Shown here piece after piece: positions 9,532 through 17,181 of a DNA stretch of 48,550 nucleotides (the stretch's first letter is position 1; the number at the start of each line of letters is the position of its first letter). This DNA is from Rubritepida sp. (GTDB lineage: Bacteria > Pseudomonadota > Alphaproteobacteria > Acetobacterales > Acetobacteraceae). The position numbers and the translations under genes are program-made. The DNA is taken from NCBI GenBank assembly GCA_028291455.1, contig JAQGHY010000176.1, positions 1-48,550 on the forward strand. The letters run 5' to 3'. The notes under the pieces were generated by a model that did not search any database, was not told the DNA's origin, and was given only the letters and a program-made list of their open reading frames with translations.

Positions 9532-10494
9532 ATGCTCAAGACCGTGATCTGCTCCGCGATGCTCATCGCGGCCAGCCTGGCGCCGGCGCGCGCGGAATTT
9601 CCGGATCGTCCGTTGAGGATCATCAGTGGTTCCGCCGCCGGAGGCTCGAACGATTTCATCGCCCGCTTCGTCGCCGATACCGTGGGAGGCGTGTTCGGCC
9701 AGCGCATCGTCGTGGAGAACCGGTCGGGGGTGAACGGGGTGATCGGGGCCGAGGCCGTCGTCAACAGCCCGGCCGATGGCTACACCGCCTTCGTCTGCCC
9801 CATGAGCACCATGAGCATCACGCCGCAGCTCATCGGCCCGCCGATGCGCGTCGATCCCGGCGTCGATCTGGCTCCAGTGGCGATGGTGGGCCTGTCGAGC
9901 TACGGCGTCGTCGTCCGCGCCGGCAGCTCGTACCAGAACCTGGCCGATCTCATTGCCGCCGCGCGGGCCAGGCCGGGGCAGCTCACCTTCGGCAGTCCCG
10001 GCGTCGGAGCGGCCCAGCACCTCGGCGGGGAGCTGCTCAAGCAGCTGACCGGCACCGACATGGTGCACGTGGCCTTCCGAGGCGCGGCGCCGGCGATGAT
10101 GGAAATCCTGGCCGGACGGCTCGATTTCAGCCTGACCAACCTCGGCGATGCGGTGCGGCAGATCCAGGGCGGCGACCTGCGCCTGCTGGCGATCGCCGAC
10201 GACACGCCCTCGCCGATCTTTCCCAATGCGCCGACCGTGGCGCAGACCGTGCCGGGGTTCGAGGTGGTCGGCTGGTTCGGCATCTGCGCCCGCCGCGAAA
10301 TCCCCGCGGCGGCGCTGGCTCGCTGGAACAGCGCCATCCGTCAGGTCGTCGCCGATCCGGAACTGCGCCAGCGCCTTGCCGATGGCGGCATCTCGCCCCG
10401 TTACGAGGACGCCGAGACCTTCGCGCGCCGGATCGCGCATGACCGCGAGAACTGGCTTCGCGTGATCCGGGCAGTGAACATCCGGGCGGAGTAG
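9532..10494 (+). CDS. Bug/TctC-family periplasmic receptor
   Basis: Solute receptor of the tripartite tricarboxylate family, 320 residues from ATG 9532. This start is preferred over ATG 9526 because AGGGG (9521-9525) then sits at proper spacing, and it gives a clean Sec signal peptide (MLKTVICSAMLIAASLAPARA). Family marks are FPDRPLRIISGSAAGGSND, RIVVENRSGVNGVIG, DGYTAFVCPM and VPGFEVVGWFGI. It ends VIRAVNIRAE. It is convergent with another Bug gene five bases away. No membrane subunit is adjacent. Ligand unknown. Confidence 0.9.
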   Translation: MLKTVICSAMLIAASLAPARAEFPDRPLRIISGSAAGGSNDFIARFVADTVGGVFGQRIVVENRSGVNGVIGAEAVVNSPADGYTAFVCPMSTMSITPQLIGPPMRVDPGVDLAPVAMVGLSSYGVVVRAGSSYQNLADLIAAARARPGQLTFGSPGVGAAQHLGGELLKQLTGTDMVHVAFRGAAPAMMEILAGRLDFSLTNLGDAVRQIQGGDLRLLAIADDTPSPIFPNAPTVAQTVPGFEVVGWFGICARREIPAAALARWNSAIRQVVADPELRQRLADGGISPRYEDAETFARRIAHDRENWLRVIRAVNIRAE

Positions 10495-10499
10495 CCGGG

Positions 10500-11498
10500 C
10501 TATTCCGCCCGGATGCCCGCGCGCCGGATCAGGTCGCCCAGGCGTGCGAATTCGGCGACGTTGCGGGCCTGGTAGACCTCGGGCGTGCCCGGCAGCGGCA
10601 TGGCGCCCAGCTCGGCCATGCGCGACACCGTCGCGGGCTTTTCCAGACCGGCCCTAAGCGCGGCGTTGGCGCGCGCGATGATTTCCGGCGGGGTGCCCTT
10701 CGGCGCCACGATCCCGAACCACGCCGTAACCTCGTAGCCCGGCAGCGTTTCCGCGATGGTCGCAATCTCCGGCGAGGAGGGCCAGCGGTGGGACGAGGTG
10801 ACGCCGATGGCCACCAGCGAGCCGGAGCGGATATGCGGCATGATGGAGGGGAGGTTGTCGCAGCCGAAATCGATGCGGCCGGGCAGCAGGTCGACCATCA
10901 TCGGCGAACTGCCGCGATAGGGGACGTGGGTGGCCTCGATGCCCGCCATGAGGCGGAACAGCTCGGCCGACAGATGCGTGGAGCCGCCGATGCTGGTTTC
11001 GCCGTAGGACAGCCGGCGGCGCTTGGCGAGTTCGATCAGCCCCGCCGCATCACGCACGCCAAGCGAAGGGTGTGCGCCGATGAGGTTGGGCACCTCCGCG
11101 ATCTGGCAGATCGGCAGGAAATCGGTCAGCGGGTCGTAGCCGGAGTTGCTGTAGAGGTGCGGGTTGATGGCGTTGGTGCCGGGCGAGCCGAGCAGCAGCG
11201 TATAACCGTCGGAGGGGCTTCGCAGCACCGCCTGCGCCGCGATATTGGAGCCGGCGCCGGGGCGGTTCTCCACCACGAAGGGCTGTCCCAGCTCTTCCTG
11301 CAGGATCTGCGCGCCAATGCGGGCGAGGATGTCGGTGGTGCCGCCCGCGGGAAAGCCGACGAAGATTCGGACCGGCCGGTTCGGCCAGGCGGCTTGCGCG
11401 AATGCGGGCGCCGCGAGTAGCGCGCTGCCCGCGGCCAGCAGCGAACGCCGCCGGAAGCCGCGCGCGTGACGCGACGCGATAGGAAGTGAATGGCTCAT
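10500..11498 (-). CDS. Bug/TctC-family periplasmic receptor
   Basis: Solute receptor, 332 residues, with a twin-arginine-like leader (FRRRSLLAAGSALLAAPAFAQ). Family landmarks are WPNRPVRIFVGFPAGGTTD, QPFVVENRPGAGSNIA, DGYTLLLGSPGTNAINP, THVPYRGSSP and LPGYEVTAWFGIVAPKGT. It is not a close copy of its convergent neighbour, so the pair did not arise by recent local duplication. Ligand unknown; no TctA/TctB partner is in the window. Confidence 0.92.
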   Translation of the reverse strand: MSHSLPIASRHARGFRRRSLLAAGSALLAAPAFAQAAWPNRPVRIFVGFPAGGTTDILARIGAQILQEELGQPFVVENRPGAGSNIAAQAVLRSPSDGYTLLLGSPGTNAINPHLYSNSGYDPLTDFLPICQIAEVPNLIGAHPSLGVRDAAGLIELAKRRRLSYGETSIGGSTHLSAELFRLMAGIEATHVPYRGSSPMMVDLLPGRIDFGCDNLPSIMPHIRSGSLVAIGVTSSHRWPSSPEIATIAETLPGYEVTAWFGIVAPKGTPPEIIARANAALRAGLEKPATVSRMAELGAMPLPGTPEVYQARNVAEFARLGDLIRRAGIRAE

Positions 11499-11665
11499 CG
11501 TACCCTCCCAGGCACATTTTGAGCACTATCTGAACGTGACGGCCTTGCTGTCAAACCAGAAGGCGCCGGGAGGGCTGCTATGGAGTTCGAAATGCCGGGC
11601 GCATCGGCCATTTTTAGCGTGCGGTAGTCAAGACTTCGCCTTGGCACCTCTATGCCGCGTCCGAA

Positions 11666-11687
11666 CGAGGGGACCTTCGCCCCCTCG
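11666..11687 (-). terminator. Hairpin after rpoH
   Basis: CGAGGGG and CCCCTCG form a perfect 7-base stem around an 8-base loop, nine bases downstream of the rpoH stop. There is no clear U-tract, so it may be a weak terminator or an mRNA-stabilising hairpin. Confidence 0.4.
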
Positions 11688-11695
11688 CGGATCGG

Positions 11696-12577
11696 TCAGC
11701 CAACGGTCAGGCGACGGTCGACGATCTGCTGCTTCATGCTCTTCTGCAGCTTCTCGAAGGCGCGCACCTCGATCTGGCGCACGCGCTCGCGGCTGATGTT
11801 GTACTGCTTGCTCAGCTCCTCCAGCGTCGTCGGCTCGTCCTTCAGGCGACGCTCGATCAGGATGTGGCGCTCGCGCTCGTTCAGGGTGCGCAGCGCGCCG
11901 TTGAGCATGTCCTTGCGGTTGGTCATGTCCTCCCGCTCGGCCAGCTCCGTCTCCTGGCTTTCGGCGTCGTCCACCAGCCAGTCCTGCCACTCGCCCTCGC
12001 TATCGGCGCGGACGGGAGCGTTAAGGCTGTTGTCGGGCGAGGCGAGGCGGCGGTTCATGCTCACCACGTCCTGCTCCGGCACCGCCAGGGTCTTCGCGAT
12101 CTTGGCGACGGCTTCCGGCTGCAGGTCGCCTTCCTCCAGCGCTCCGATCTGGCCCTTGAGCCGGCGGAGGTTGAAGAACAGCTTCTTCTGCGCGGCAGTG
12201 GTGCCCATCTTCACGAGCGACCAGCTGTGCAGGATGTATTCTTGAATCGCGGCCCGGATCCACCACATCGCATAGGTAGCAAGGCGGAAGCCGCGTTCCG
12301 GATCGAAACGCTTCACCGCCTGCATCATGCCGACGTTGCCTTCGCTGATGAGCTCACCGACCGGCAGTCCATAACCGCGGTAGCCCATGGCGATCTTGGC
12401 AACGAGACGAAGGTGCGAGGTGACGAGCTTGTGCGCTGCCGCTTCATCACCGGCGTCACGCCAGCGCTTCGCGAGGTCGAGCTCCACTTCGGGAGCCAGC
12501 ATTGGGAATTTCCGGATGTCCTGCAGATAGCGGGACAGATTGCCTTCCGGAGCGAGGGGGATGCTTAGCGACGCCAT
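11696..12577 (-). CDS. rpoH: RNA polymerase heat-shock sigma factor RpoH (sigma-32)
   Basis: Alternative sigma factor that directs RNA polymerase to heat-shock promoters. From ATG 12577 the product is 293 residues, normal for alphaproteobacterial RpoH. Region 2 is intact (ELISEGNVGMMQAVKRFDPE, FRLATYAMWWIRAAIQEYI). The diagnostic RpoH box QKKLFFNLRR follows region 2, and region 4 ends with the helix-turn-helix EELSKQYNISRERVRQIEV. An upstream extension to 12823 in the same frame is not RpoH-like and was not used. A hexamer pair TTGCAA/TAAATC with a 17-base spacer upstream on the minus strand could be a promoter. It lies downstream of rluD in the same orientation. Confidence 0.95.
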   Translation of the reverse strand: MASLSIPLAPEGNLSRYLQDIRKFPMLAPEVELDLAKRWRDAGDEAAAHKLVTSHLRLVAKIAMGYRGYGLPVGELISEGNVGMMQAVKRFDPERGFRLATYAMWWIRAAIQEYILHSWSLVKMGTTAAQKKLFFNLRRLKGQIGALEEGDLQPEAVAKIAKTLAVPEQDVVSMNRRLASPDNSLNAPVRADSEGEWQDWLVDDAESQETELAEREDMTNRKDMLNGALRTLNERERHILIERRLKDEPTTLEELSKQYNISRERVRQIEVRAFEKLQKSMKQQIVDRRLTVG

Positions 12578-12785
12578 TGATCTGTGGAGCCTTCCGTCTG
12601 CGCCGTGCCCCACCCCGTGACGGCGGTAGGTACACGTCCTTTTTTGCATAACGCCTCTAGGGCCCTCCCGGCTGCATCCGCCCCGGTCACGGAGGGGGCG
12701 GTTGGAGAAGCCTGGGTTTTGATCGGCACCCCAGTGCGTAGCTTCGTCGAGATTTAAACCCCTTCCGCCATCCTTGCAAGCAAAT

Positions 12786-12802
12786 CCGACCAATTTGGTC
12801 GG
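12786..12802 (-). terminator. Perfect inverted repeat after rluD
   Basis: CCGACCAA-T-TTGGTCGG is a 17-base perfect inverted repeat beginning one base after the rluD stop codon. As RNA it folds to a GC-rich stem followed by AUUUGCUU, fitting an intrinsic terminator between rluD and rpoH. It would let rpoH be driven by its own promoter. Confidence 0.5.
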
Positions 12803-12803
12803 G

Positions 12804-13811
12804 TTACTCGGAGGCGGCCTCAAGCTGGGTCAGAAGACCCTGCATGTCCTTCGGTGGATCGGACCGAAAGGTTAGCATCGCTTTCGTGATCGGATGCTTA
12901 AAGCCAAGGCTGGTGGCGTGCAGCGCCTGACGAGGGAAGGCGAGCAGCGTCTTCCGGAGGTCCTCGGGCAGGAGGCGGCTGGCGGCCGGGATGCGCCGCA
13001 AATAGACGGGGTCCCCCACAAGCGGATGGCTCCGATGCGCCAGATGCACGCGGATCTGGTGGGTCCTCCCCGTCATCAGCTTGCAGCGCAACAGGGCCAC
13101 GGCCCCGAAGAAGCTGCGCTCCGTCGTGTAGCGGGTGACGGCGTGTTTGCCGGAGCTGGCGCCGGCCATCGCGCTGCCGCTGCGCGCGCGGGGCTCGACC
13201 ACGGCCATGCGCTTGCGGTCGGTCGCGTGCCGGCCGATCGCGGCCTCGATCTCATCGGCGGCGGGGCTCGGCACGCCCCAGACCAGCGCAAGATACTCTC
13301 GGTCCAGGTCGCGCGCCGCGAAGGCTTCCGAGAGGGTCTGGTGCGCCTGCTGCGTCTTGGCCACGACCATGATGCCCGAGGTTTCCTTGTCCAGCCGATG
13401 GACGATGCCCGGCCGCTTCTCGCCGCCGATCCCTTCCAGTTCCTCGCCCGCATGGGCCAGCAGGGCATTGACCAGCGTGCCGTCGAGATTTCCCGGCGCG
13501 GGATGGACGACCAGGCCAGCCGGCTTGTCCAGCACGATCAGGTAGGCGTCCTCGTAGAGGATATCGAGGTTCATGGCCTGCGCGATGGGCCTGGCCGGAG
13601 TGGGCGGCGGCGGCGCCAACCGGTAGAGACTGCCGGCGCGCACGGACTGCGCGGGCTCCGTGAGCGGCACACCGTCGCGCGTGAGGTGTCCCTCCTCGAT
13701 GAGCGCCTTGACGCGGGAGCGCGAGAGACCGCCTATCCGCTCGGTGAGGAACCGGTCCAGGCGCGTGCCCTGATCGGCTTCGGTCGCTGTGATTTCATGG
13801 GTTTCGGGCAA
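12804..13811 (-). CDS. rluD: RluD-type 23S rRNA pseudouridine synthase
   Basis: Isomerises uridines in 23S rRNA helix 69 during ribosome maturation. The protein has 335 residues with an amino-terminal S4 RNA-binding domain (about 16-62; GTRLDRFLTERIGGLSRSRV). The synthase domain carries HRLDKETSG at 138-146 with catalytic D141, and GRTHQIRVHLAHRSHPLVGD. The start appears to be TTG at 13811: no ATG is in frame nearby and the S4 domain begins only about 10 residues later. That TTG abuts the ATG of the divergent gene (13812) with no base between. A RluD-RpoH arrangement recurs in alphaproteobacteria (from memory). Confidence 0.92.
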   Translation of the reverse strand: MPETHEITATEADQGTRLDRFLTERIGGLSRSRVKALIEEGHLTRDGVPLTEPAQSVRAGSLYRLAPPPPTPARPIAQAMNLDILYEDAYLIVLDKPAGLVVHPAPGNLDGTLVNALLAHAGEELEGIGGEKRPGIVHRLDKETSGIMVVAKTQQAHQTLSEAFAARDLDREYLALVWGVPSPAADEIEAAIGRHATDRKRMAVVEPRARSGSAMAGASSGKHAVTRYTTERSFFGAVALLRCKLMTGRTHQIRVHLAHRSHPLVGDPVYLRRIPAASRLLPEDLRKTLLAFPRQALHATSLGFKHPITKAMLTFRSDPPKDMQGLLTQLEAASE

Positions 13812-14105
13812 ATGCGGGTACTCAAATTTCTGGTTATATCGATGGGGGTGCTGATCGTCGCCGGCACCGTGGCGCTGGTCGTCCTGCTCGTCCAGCGTTC
13901 GGGCAGCGGGCGGGGGAGCACGGCCCTACCGCCGATGAACCTGAACCTGCCGTCGGGCAGCCGCATTCTGGGCGTGGCCGGTGCCCAGGATCGCTTCGCC
14001 GTCCATGTACAGGGCCCCGAGGGCGACCGCATCCTGTTGCTCGATGCGCGGACCGGCCGGATCGTCGGAGAGATCCTGCCTGGCGCCTCTGTGCCGGTGC
14101 GCTGA
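13812..14105 (+). CDS. Small single-pass membrane protein (DUF6476-like)
   Basis: A 97-residue protein with one amino-terminal membrane helix (about residues 5-27; VISMGVLIVAGTVALVVLLV). A Gly/Ser linker follows, then a small periplasmic or cytoplasmic beta-rich domain with RILGVAGAQDRFAVHVQGPEG and RILLLDARTGRIVGEI. The position beside rluD and the sequence match my memory of the DUF6476 family. The function is unknown. The ATG at 13812 touches the TTG start of divergent rluD, so the two genes' ribosome sites must lie inside each other's coding sequence. Confidence 0.75.
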   Translation: MRVLKFLVISMGVLIVAGTVALVVLLVQRSGSGRGSTALPPMNLNLPSGSRILGVAGAQDRFAVHVQGPEGDRILLLDARTGRIVGEILPGASVPVR

Positions 14106-14121
14106 GAAAGAACTGCGCCCA

Positions 14122-14138
14122 CCCGGGTTGATCCCGGG
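14122..14138 (+). terminator. Hairpin after the small membrane protein gene
   Basis: CCCGGG-TTGAT-CCCGGG, a 6-base GC stem 16 bases past the stop. It has no U-tract, so it is only a weak terminator candidate separating the gene from tRNA-Glu. Confidence 0.3.
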
Positions 14139-14171
14139 AAGAAGCATGGGTAGAAGCACGCCTCTGGCCAT

Positions 14172-14247
14172 GTCCCCTTCGTCTAGAGGCCTAGGACACC
14201 GCCCTCTCACGGCGGTAACGGGGGTTCGAATCCCCCAGGGGACACCA
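14172..14247 (+). tRNA. tRNA-Glu (anticodon CTC)
   Basis: A 76-base cloverleaf with encoded CCA. The acceptor stem GTCCCCT pairs with AGGGGAC. The anticodon arm CCGCC-CTCTCAC-GGCGG carries CTC, reading GAG. The T arm is CGGGG-GTTCGAATC-CCCC-like with the canonical TTCGA. The 3' end of this gene and its downstream flank are repeated at 15247-15336, so the tRNA has served as an integration target. Confidence 0.97.
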
Positions 14248-14323
14248 AACCAGCCCTAAGGGGTTGAGCGGGTTGGGTTTCCAAGTTTCTCAAGGGCCTA
14301 CCGGCCGTCCGTGATACAAACGG
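14234..14323 (+). repeat. Putative att site, tRNA-proximal copy
   Basis: Covers the last 14 bases of tRNA-Glu (CCCAGGGGACACCA) and 76 bases of flank. It matches 15247-15336 over its whole length, with identical total length (90 bases) and scattered substitutions plus compensating small indels. Shared blocks include CCAGCCCTAA and GGGTTTCCAAG. Confidence 0.75.
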
Positions 14324-14332
14324 GGGGTACAT

Positions 14333-14785
14333 ATGGTCCCAGGCATGTCGCGCTCTCAACTGCACTCGAAGACAGGCGCCCTTCGCGGCCAACACGCGGG
14401 CAGGCCATCGAAGTGGATATACGGCGAGGCCGAAGCCCTTCTCTCTGGCCGGGGCATCGTGGCCGACGCGCTGACCTTCGAACGGCTGGCGCGTGCCATC
14501 GTGGATGCTCGGCCTTACGCGGAAGACGTTGGCCTCTCTCTGGCGCGTGGCGATTGGTCTCCCGAACCCCATGGCACGCGCTTTCCGCTGCCCTCCCAAC
14601 ACCCGCCCGCCGTGGCAGCCACGCCAACCAGCACGGCGACCCTCACGACCGACGCCCTAATGGCCTCCTTCGTCCGGGAGAACCCTCAGACCGCGAAGGG
14701 CATGGCAAAGCGCCAAGCCTCCCTCAGGCTGCAGGACCTTCTTTCGGTTCCGATCGGCGAGTATGCAGCAGCTGTGGCCGGGTGA
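14333..14785 (+). pseudogene. Tyrosine recombinase fragment with foreign C-terminal tail
   Basis: An open frame of 150 codons. The middle (LARAIVDARPYAEDVGLSLA, then GDWSPEPHGTRFP, a Pro/Ala/Thr linker, and TTDALMASFVRENPQTAKG) looks like the linker and start of the core-binding domain of DUF6538-type phage integrases. The catalytic domain with its R-H-R-Y residues is absent. The last 19 residues (RLQDLLSVPIGEYAAAVAG) instead match the end of the lipoprotein encoded at 15429-15947 (RPQDLLPKPISEYAAAMAV) at 13 of 19 positions. I read this as a deletion junction between an integrase and a second copy of the lipoprotein gene. The integrase assignment rests on recalled family patterns. Confidence 0.5.
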
Positions 14786-15089
14786 CATCGTGGCGCGCGC
14801 ACCGGAGTTGACGGACAGCCATAAATTCGCGCTACGGATGCTTATTCCGGGGAAATGGTGCTCTGCGGCTTCCCCTGGGGTTCGCGCCCATTTCTGGCAG
14901 GTGCTGTGGGTCGCGCATCCCGGGTTGGTGGAGAGACGCGACCACGATCGCCCCAGCTTTCGTTTGACCGCCGAAGGCGAGCGCCTGCGGACAGAAGATA
15001 TTATCGAACGTTGGGCTCTCGGGAACGAAGACCGTAGGACGGATGGTCTCGATCCCCTGCCGCACCCGATGGAGGACATACCGGAGTAA
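14763..15089 (+). CDS. Hypothetical protein in the relic island
   Basis: A 108-residue open frame overlapping the end of the recombinase fragment by 23 bases. The sequence has no motif I recognise. SFRLTAEGERLRTEDIIERWALG looks like a short winged-helix-like wing followed by a helix, and HFWQVLWVAHPGLVE is aromatic-rich. The base composition is less GC-rich than the flanks, which fits acquired DNA. It could be a surviving cargo gene or chance coding. Confidence 0.35.
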   Translation: MQQLWPGDIVARAPELTDSHKFALRMLIPGKWCSAASPGVRAHFWQVLWVAHPGLVERRDHDRPSFRLTAEGERLRTEDIIERWALGNEDRRTDGLDPLPHPMEDIPE

Positions 15090-15428
15090 CGAGCCTCTCG
15101 AACTGTGGCGGAAAACCTCCACCATGCCCACAGCGATCAGCGGCTGACCCTCATCCCTGCGCGATGCTCTATCCAGAGGTACATCAGGGTAATGCCAAAA
15201 GCGCCTCAGTCGGCCGTAAGACCCAAAACTCAGGACTTCGACCCATCCCAGGGGACACCAATCCAGCCCTAAAGGGCGGGTTGAGCTGGGTTTCCAAGAT
15301 ATTCAAGAGCCTAGCGGGCGTCGGTTGCACAAATGGTCCTGCTTCCTCCGGACTGGGGTGCTGGCGGTGTCTTCCAAAACCATCTGCATTGCTGCCAGTG
15401 TGGTCAGCAATGAAAATGGGAGGACGCC
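15090..15428. other. Gene-free stretch with distal att copy
   Basis: No convincing gene. It contains the second copy of the tRNA-Glu 3' end and flank (15247-15336), preceded by a degenerate TTCGA T-loop-like sequence, and then the upstream region and GGGAGGA ribosome site of the lipoprotein gene. Confidence 0.6.
15247..15336 (+). repeat. Putative att site, distal copy
   Basis: Starts with CCCAGGGGACACCA, identical to the tRNA-Glu 3' end including CCA, and continues through the same downstream flank with substitutions. The preceding bases cannot form the rest of a tRNA. This is the expected footprint of the far end of a tRNA-integrated element. Confidence 0.75.
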
Positions 15429-15947
15429 ATGCGCCGGCGAATAATGGGATTGGGTCTGCTGGCGCTGTCTGGCTGCGTCGGCAGCCATGAAGTGCGCGAA
15501 AGCTCGCTTGCAGTTGGACGCCTCTCCAGGCGAGGGACCGTGTATATAGCCCGGCCGGAAGATGGTCGGTACGGTTCGACGGTCTACCCGGGCTCGGGAG
15601 ACGCGGTGGTCAGCGCCCTGCTTGCCGCGATGCTAAACCGGGTCGCCATGGTGGAAGCAGCCGCCGTGGTTGAGGCTCCAGATCTGGCTTTGGTGAGTGC
15701 CCGAAGCCGCGGCGCAGCGTATCTGCTCCTGCCACTGATTTCCGGCTGGGAGGATCGGGCGACCGAATGGTCCGCTCTGCCGGACCGCATCGAGATCGTT
15801 CTGACGCTTCAGGACGCGGAAAGCGGCGCTATTGTGGATAGGCGGATTATCAGTGCGCGAAGCACATGGTGGACGTTGGGCGGCGACCGTCCGCAGGATC
15901 TGCTACCAAAGCCAATCAGCGAGTACGCTGCCGCCATGGCAGTCTGA
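15429..15947 (+). CDS. DUF4823-type lipoprotein
   Basis: Predicted lipoprotein of 172 residues. The leader MRRRIMGLGLLALSGC has a lipobox with C16 as the lipidation site. The mature part matches my memory of the DUF4823 family: an early RRGTVYIARPEDGRYG strand region, ATEWSALPDRIEIVLTLQDAESG and a conserved end STWWTLGGDRPQDLLPKPI. The function is unknown. GGGAGGA precedes the ATG at 15429 at good spacing. Its last 19 codons are echoed in the recombinase fragment at 14333-14785, so a second copy once existed nearby. Confidence 0.75.
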   Translation: MRRRIMGLGLLALSGCVGSHEVRESSLAVGRLSRRGTVYIARPEDGRYGSTVYPGSGDAVVSALLAAMLNRVAMVEAAAVVEAPDLALVSARSRGAAYLLLPLISGWEDRATEWSALPDRIEIVLTLQDAESGAIVDRRIISARSTWWTLGGDRPQDLLPKPISEYAAAMAV

Positions 15948-16150
15948 ACGCTCCGCAAACGAGGATTCCGGCGCCCTCTTTGAAACTGAAACCCTCCCCC
16001 AAGCGCCTTTCCTCAGGCGGCCAGCTGACCCGTAGGAGTTGGACCGTCGGATGTCCCTTGGACTCTCAGGAAGAGCGATCTGCCCCCATTGCATCTGTCA
16101 TCGGATGATGTGTTCTTCGCGCGTCTGAAGGCAGGCATGGGAGCAACACA

Positions 16151-17125
16151 ATGACGTCCAACCGACGCGATCTTCTGTCAGCCGCCACTGCCACGGCCCT
16201 GCTGGGCTCCCTGCCTCGCATAGCGAGGGCTCAAACCTGGCCGACGCGGCCGATTCGCATGATCGTCGCCTTCGCACCCGGCGGCTTCACCGACATCGCA
16301 GCACGTCTTCTGGCGGAGCGGCTGTCCGCGGCACTGGGCCAGGCGGTTTCCATCGACAATCGTGCCGGCGCCGGCGGCATCATCGGCACGGAGGCCGCGG
16401 CCCGCAGCGCGCCGGATGGTTACACGGTGCTGATGGGGACGATCAGCACCCATGCCATGAACGTCGGCCTCTATCGCACCTTGCCTTACGACCCGGTCGC
16501 GGACTTCGCGGCGGTCTCCGGCGTCGCGACGAGCCCCAACCTTCTGGTGGCCCACCCTTCGACGGGCCTGACAGACGTGGCCGCGCTGATCGCGCGGGCT
16601 AAGGCGCAGCCCGGCGTTCTCACCTTTGCCTCCGGCGGCAATGGCACGTCCAGCCATCTGGCTGGCGAGCTCTTCAAGTCCCTCGCGGGCGTGGACCTGC
16701 TGCACGTGCCCTTCCGCAGCACCGCCCCGGCCGCCTCCGCCCTCGTTGCCGGCCAGGTGGATCTGATGTTCGACACACTGCCGTCGTCCCTGCCGCATGT
16801 GCGCGACGGGCGCCTCAAGGCGCTCGGGCTGACCGCGGCACAGCGCCTCGCGAGCCTGCCAGAACTGCCTACGGTGGCGGAGACGGTGCCGGGCTTCGAG
16901 ATAGGCGTCTGGACCGCCCTCTTTGCACCCACGGGCACACCCCGTGCCATTATCGAGCGGCTGGACGTGGCTACGCGCGAAGCCCTTCCGCAGCTCCAGG
17001 CGCGATTTATCGAATTTGGTCTCGAGCCTTTCTCCGCCGGTCCCGATGAGGTCGCAACCTACCTGCGTGCGGAGATCGCAAAGTGGACTGGCGTCGTACG
17101 TGCGGCGCGCATCACCATCGACTGA
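16151..17125 (+). CDS. Bug/TctC-family periplasmic receptor
   Basis: Solute receptor of 324 residues with a twin-arginine-like leader (SNRRDLLSAATATALLG...RAQ). Landmarks are WPTRPIRMIVAFAPGGFTD, QAVSIDNRAGAGGIIGTE, DGYTVLMGTISTHAMN, LHVPFRSTAP and VPGFEIGVWTALFAPTGT. It ends VRAARITID. It is a single gene closed off by a strong terminator and has no membrane partner near it. Ligand unknown. Confidence 0.92.
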   Translation: MTSNRRDLLSAATATALLGSLPRIARAQTWPTRPIRMIVAFAPGGFTDIAARLLAERLSAALGQAVSIDNRAGAGGIIGTEAAARSAPDGYTVLMGTISTHAMNVGLYRTLPYDPVADFAAVSGVATSPNLLVAHPSTGLTDVAALIARAKAQPGVLTFASGGNGTSSHLAGELFKSLAGVDLLHVPFRSTAPAASALVAGQVDLMFDTLPSSLPHVRDGRLKALGLTAAQRLASLPELPTVAETVPGFEIGVWTALFAPTGTPRAIIERLDVATREALPQLQARFIEFGLEPFSAGPDEVATYLRAEIAKWTGVVRAARITID

Positions 17126-17146
17126 TCGCGTCGCCGAAAAGCCGCC

Positions 17147-17170
17147 GGGGGAGGCTGAACAGCCTCCCCC
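17147..17170. terminator. Bidirectional terminator hairpin
   Basis: GGGGGAGGCT-GAAC-AGCCTCCCCC, a perfect 10-base stem with a 4-base loop between two convergent genes. It is preceded by AAAA on the left side, which gives a U-tract for the leftward transcript. Confidence 0.8.
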
Positions 17171-17181
17171 AACGACGTCTG

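Larger units (their letters stand above)
14234..15336 (+). mobile_element. Relic of a tRNA-Glu-targeted integrative element
   Basis: A segment of about 1 kb bounded by two copies of a 90-base sequence that includes the tRNA-Glu 3' end (period 1013 bases). The first open frame after the tRNA resembles the middle of a tyrosine recombinase; such enzymes normally sit next to the attachment site they use. No complete integrase, excisionase or cargo remains. The distal copy lacks the rest of a tRNA, as expected for the displaced att half. The element has mostly been deleted. Confidence 0.6.

Noticed and set aside
15185-15260. A possible second tRNA-Glu ending at the distal att copy
   Set aside because: Only the 3' acceptor strand, CCA and a TTCGA-like T loop are there; no matching 5' acceptor strand or anticodon arm can be formed.
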